A stretch of 64,000 nucleotides of DNA from CAYPEL01 sp036479985 (GTDB lineage Bacteria; Pseudomonadota; Gammaproteobacteria; DSM-19610): positions 806,001-870,000 of the forward strand of contig CBDDAF010000003.1 of assembly GCA_965224815.1 (NCBI GenBank). Direction: 5' to 3'. The position numbers and the translations under genes are program-made. Under the pieces are notes generated by a model. The model was not told where the DNA came from and did not search any database. It worked only from the letters and a program-made list of their open reading frames with translations. This document shows positions 62,729-64,000 of the stretch, one piece after another. Each line of letters opens with the position of its first letter. The stretch's first letter is position 1.

Positions 62729-63537
62729 TCATCTCGCCCTAATATTTCCATCGCTCTTTTAAACTCATTACCTTGCGGTGAACGATAATGCCATAAAACA
62801 GAATTTTCCATAAATTCCACTCCCTTACCCTTTGTCGTTTTTGCGAGAACACAAATAGGTTTATCTGAAGCCTCTTTAGCACTCATTATTTTTTTTATAA
62901 GTTGCTCATGATCATGGCCACAAATTTCAATAACATCCCAACCAAATGCTTTCCACTTATCGGCAAACGGTTCTAAAGCAAGTGTATTTTGAGTAGTATC
63001 TATGCTTTGCAGTCCATTGTAGTCAATTATAGATATCATGTTATTTAGCTTATGATGACCTGCAAATAATGCAGCTTCCCATACCGACCCTTCGTCACAC
63101 TCTCCATCGCTAAGCAACGTAAATATATGATGATGCTGATTGGTTCGTTTAGCAGAATAAGCCATACCTGCTGCGATCGACAGGCCATGCCCTAGAGAAC
63201 CTGTTGACAACTCAACTCCTGGCACATTGACATGCGAAACATGCCCGGACAAGATGGAACCGTTGTCACAATAAGTAGTCAACACGCTTTCATCAAAAAA
63301 GCCCGATTCCGCTAATGCTGCATAGACTCCTGCACCAGCATGCCCCTTGCTTAGTATAAATCGATCGCGCTTTTCCCATTGCGGATTTTCTGCTTTAAAA
63401 TTAAGCACATGCCCATACAAAACAGCGAGGATATCAGCTATCGAAAGAACTGATGCTATATGTGATGACTTAGCATGATTTGTCATGCGCACAGCATGTT
63501 TACGTATCTTGAGCGCTAATTTTCTTGTGTCGGTCAT
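62725..63537 (-). CDS. Transketolase-like N-terminal subunit
   Basis: This is the thiamine-pyrophosphate-binding half: DRFILSKGHAGAGVYAALAESG, GVELSTGSLGHGLSIAAGMAYSAK, and the TPP motif LLSDGECDEGSVWEAALFAGHHKLNNM. It ends with KGKGVEFMENSVLWHYRSP. Its stop overlaps the start of the C-terminal subunit, showing translational coupling. Start ATG 63537, 270 residues. It follows the methyltransferase gene by 42 bases, so all three are likely one operon. Confidence 0.92.
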   Translation of the reverse strand: MTDTRKLALKIRKHAVRMTNHAKSSHIASVLSIADILAVLYGHVLNFKAENPQWEKRDRFILSKGHAGAGVYAALAESGFFDESVLTTYCDNGSILSGHVSHVNVPGVELSTGSLGHGLSIAAGMAYSAKRTNQHHHIFTLLSDGECDEGSVWEAALFAGHHKLNNMISIIDYNGLQSIDTTQNTLALEPFADKWKAFGWDVIEICGHDHEQLIKKIMSAKEASDKPICVLAKTTKGKGVEFMENSVLWHYRSPQGNEFKRAMEILGRDE

Positions 63538-63579
63538 ATTTATATGTGTAAGTTGTAGTTGCTATAAATTAATGGCTAG

Positions 63580-64000
63580 TCACTGCAAAACTGCGTAACC
63601 AATATATGGATCGAATGATTGCCGTTTAATCTCCAGCTTCTGCTTTGAAAAATACTCAAGCATTGCAAGTGTTTCTCCCGGCCACAAAGGATTATCTAAT
63701 TCATCGAATGCAATAATAGATCCTTTTGGCATCCTGGGCACAAAGTGTTCAAGTGCAACTTTTGTCGGTTCATATAAATCAAAATCAAGGAAAAGCAAGC
63801 TTACCAACAAGTGCGGATTATCATCAATAAACTTAGGAATTGTTTCAATTGCGTCACCCTTAACAAGGTTTACTTTTTCTACATGCCCAAGAAATCGTGT
63901 TGTATCATAAATACGAGCCAGTTCTGATAACTCATCATATGCATCAGCAAACAAATCTCCTTCATTGACATGCTGACTAGTTTTAGCACGATCCTCTTTT
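63580..64000 (-). CDS. TylF-like O-methyltransferase (5' partial)
   Basis: The frame is open through the right edge, so the N-terminus is outside the window. The visible ~140 residues match the C-terminal part of TylF/macrocin-O-methyltransferase-like enzymes: KVNLVKGDAIETIPKF, LLFLDFDLYEPTKVALEHF, and PKGSIIAFDELDNPLWPGE with the metal-binding acidic residues. It probably methylates a sugar hydroxyl of a nucleotide sugar. The acceptor is unknown. Confidence 0.88.
   Translation of the reverse strand, partial: KEDRAKTSQHVNEGDLFADAYDELSELARIYDTTRFLGHVEKVNLVKGDAIETIPKFIDDNPHLLVSLLFLDFDLYEPTKVALEHFVPRMPKGSIIAFDELDNPLWPGETLAMLEYFSKQKLEIKRQSFDPYIGYAVLQ

Overview
The window looks like the chromosome of an unclassified gammaproteobacterium. 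Supporting this are the order thrS-infC-rpmI-rplT-pheS-pheT-ihfA-merR, the block uvrC-pgsA-tRNA-Gly-tRNA-Cys-tRNA-Leu, and a yccA-like gene beside tRNA-Ser; all three arrangements are known from Enterobacteria and relatives. No plasmid, phage or transposase gene is visible. The species cannot be named from this sequence.

Region 1 (about 1-25.9 kb) is an exosortase A (XrtA)/PEP-CTERM exopolysaccharide locus. It holds a wall-facing lyase-like protein, an O-antigen ligase/polymerase-type membrane protein, a low-molecular-weight tyrosine phosphatase, an ATP-grasp enzyme, two GT4 glycosyltransferases, three NodB deacetylases, a FemAB-like transferase, a CelD-like GNAT protein, the chain-length regulator and tyrosine kinase, and the prsK-prsR-xrtA-prsT operon. 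One PEP-CTERM substrate gene has a textbook sigma-54 promoter that fits control by PrsR, and the priming glycosyltransferase EpsB closes the region. prsT is split by a one-base frameshift. The FemAB-like protein carries an N-terminal arm that resembles the tRNA-binding coiled coil of seryl-tRNA synthetase, which suggests aminoacyl-tRNA-dependent decoration of the polysaccharide (hypothesis).

Region 2 (about 26-56.6 kb) is housekeeping: seven tRNAs in all (Leu, Cys, Gly, Ser, Pro, Val, Asn), pgsA, uvrC, a family-5 uracil-DNA glycosylase, a thioredoxin-NHL protein, two LuxR-type regulators (one with a dead receiver), a yccA-like gene, trpD2/ybiB, a GGDEF-EAL protein, pepN, dusA, a glutamate-synthase-like flavoprotein, galE, a DAHP synthase, the translation operon (infC begins with a rare AUC codon), uvrB and a class I aminotransferase.

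Region 3 (about 56.7-64 kb) is a second surface-polysaccharide locus, AT-richer by eye: an O-antigen ligase gene interrupted by an in-frame stop, galU, a CapD/WbpM-type dehydratase, a small initiating sugar phosphotransferase, a two-subunit transketolase, and a TylF-like methyltransferase running off the right edge.

Throughout the window there are 11 copies of a REP hairpin (core GTAGGAGCGGCTTYAGCCGCGA). At least five are embedded in a roughly 145-bp composite element with 13-15 bp terminal inverted repeats and an asymmetric conserved arm. Three other near-perfect palindromes of different sequence are also present.
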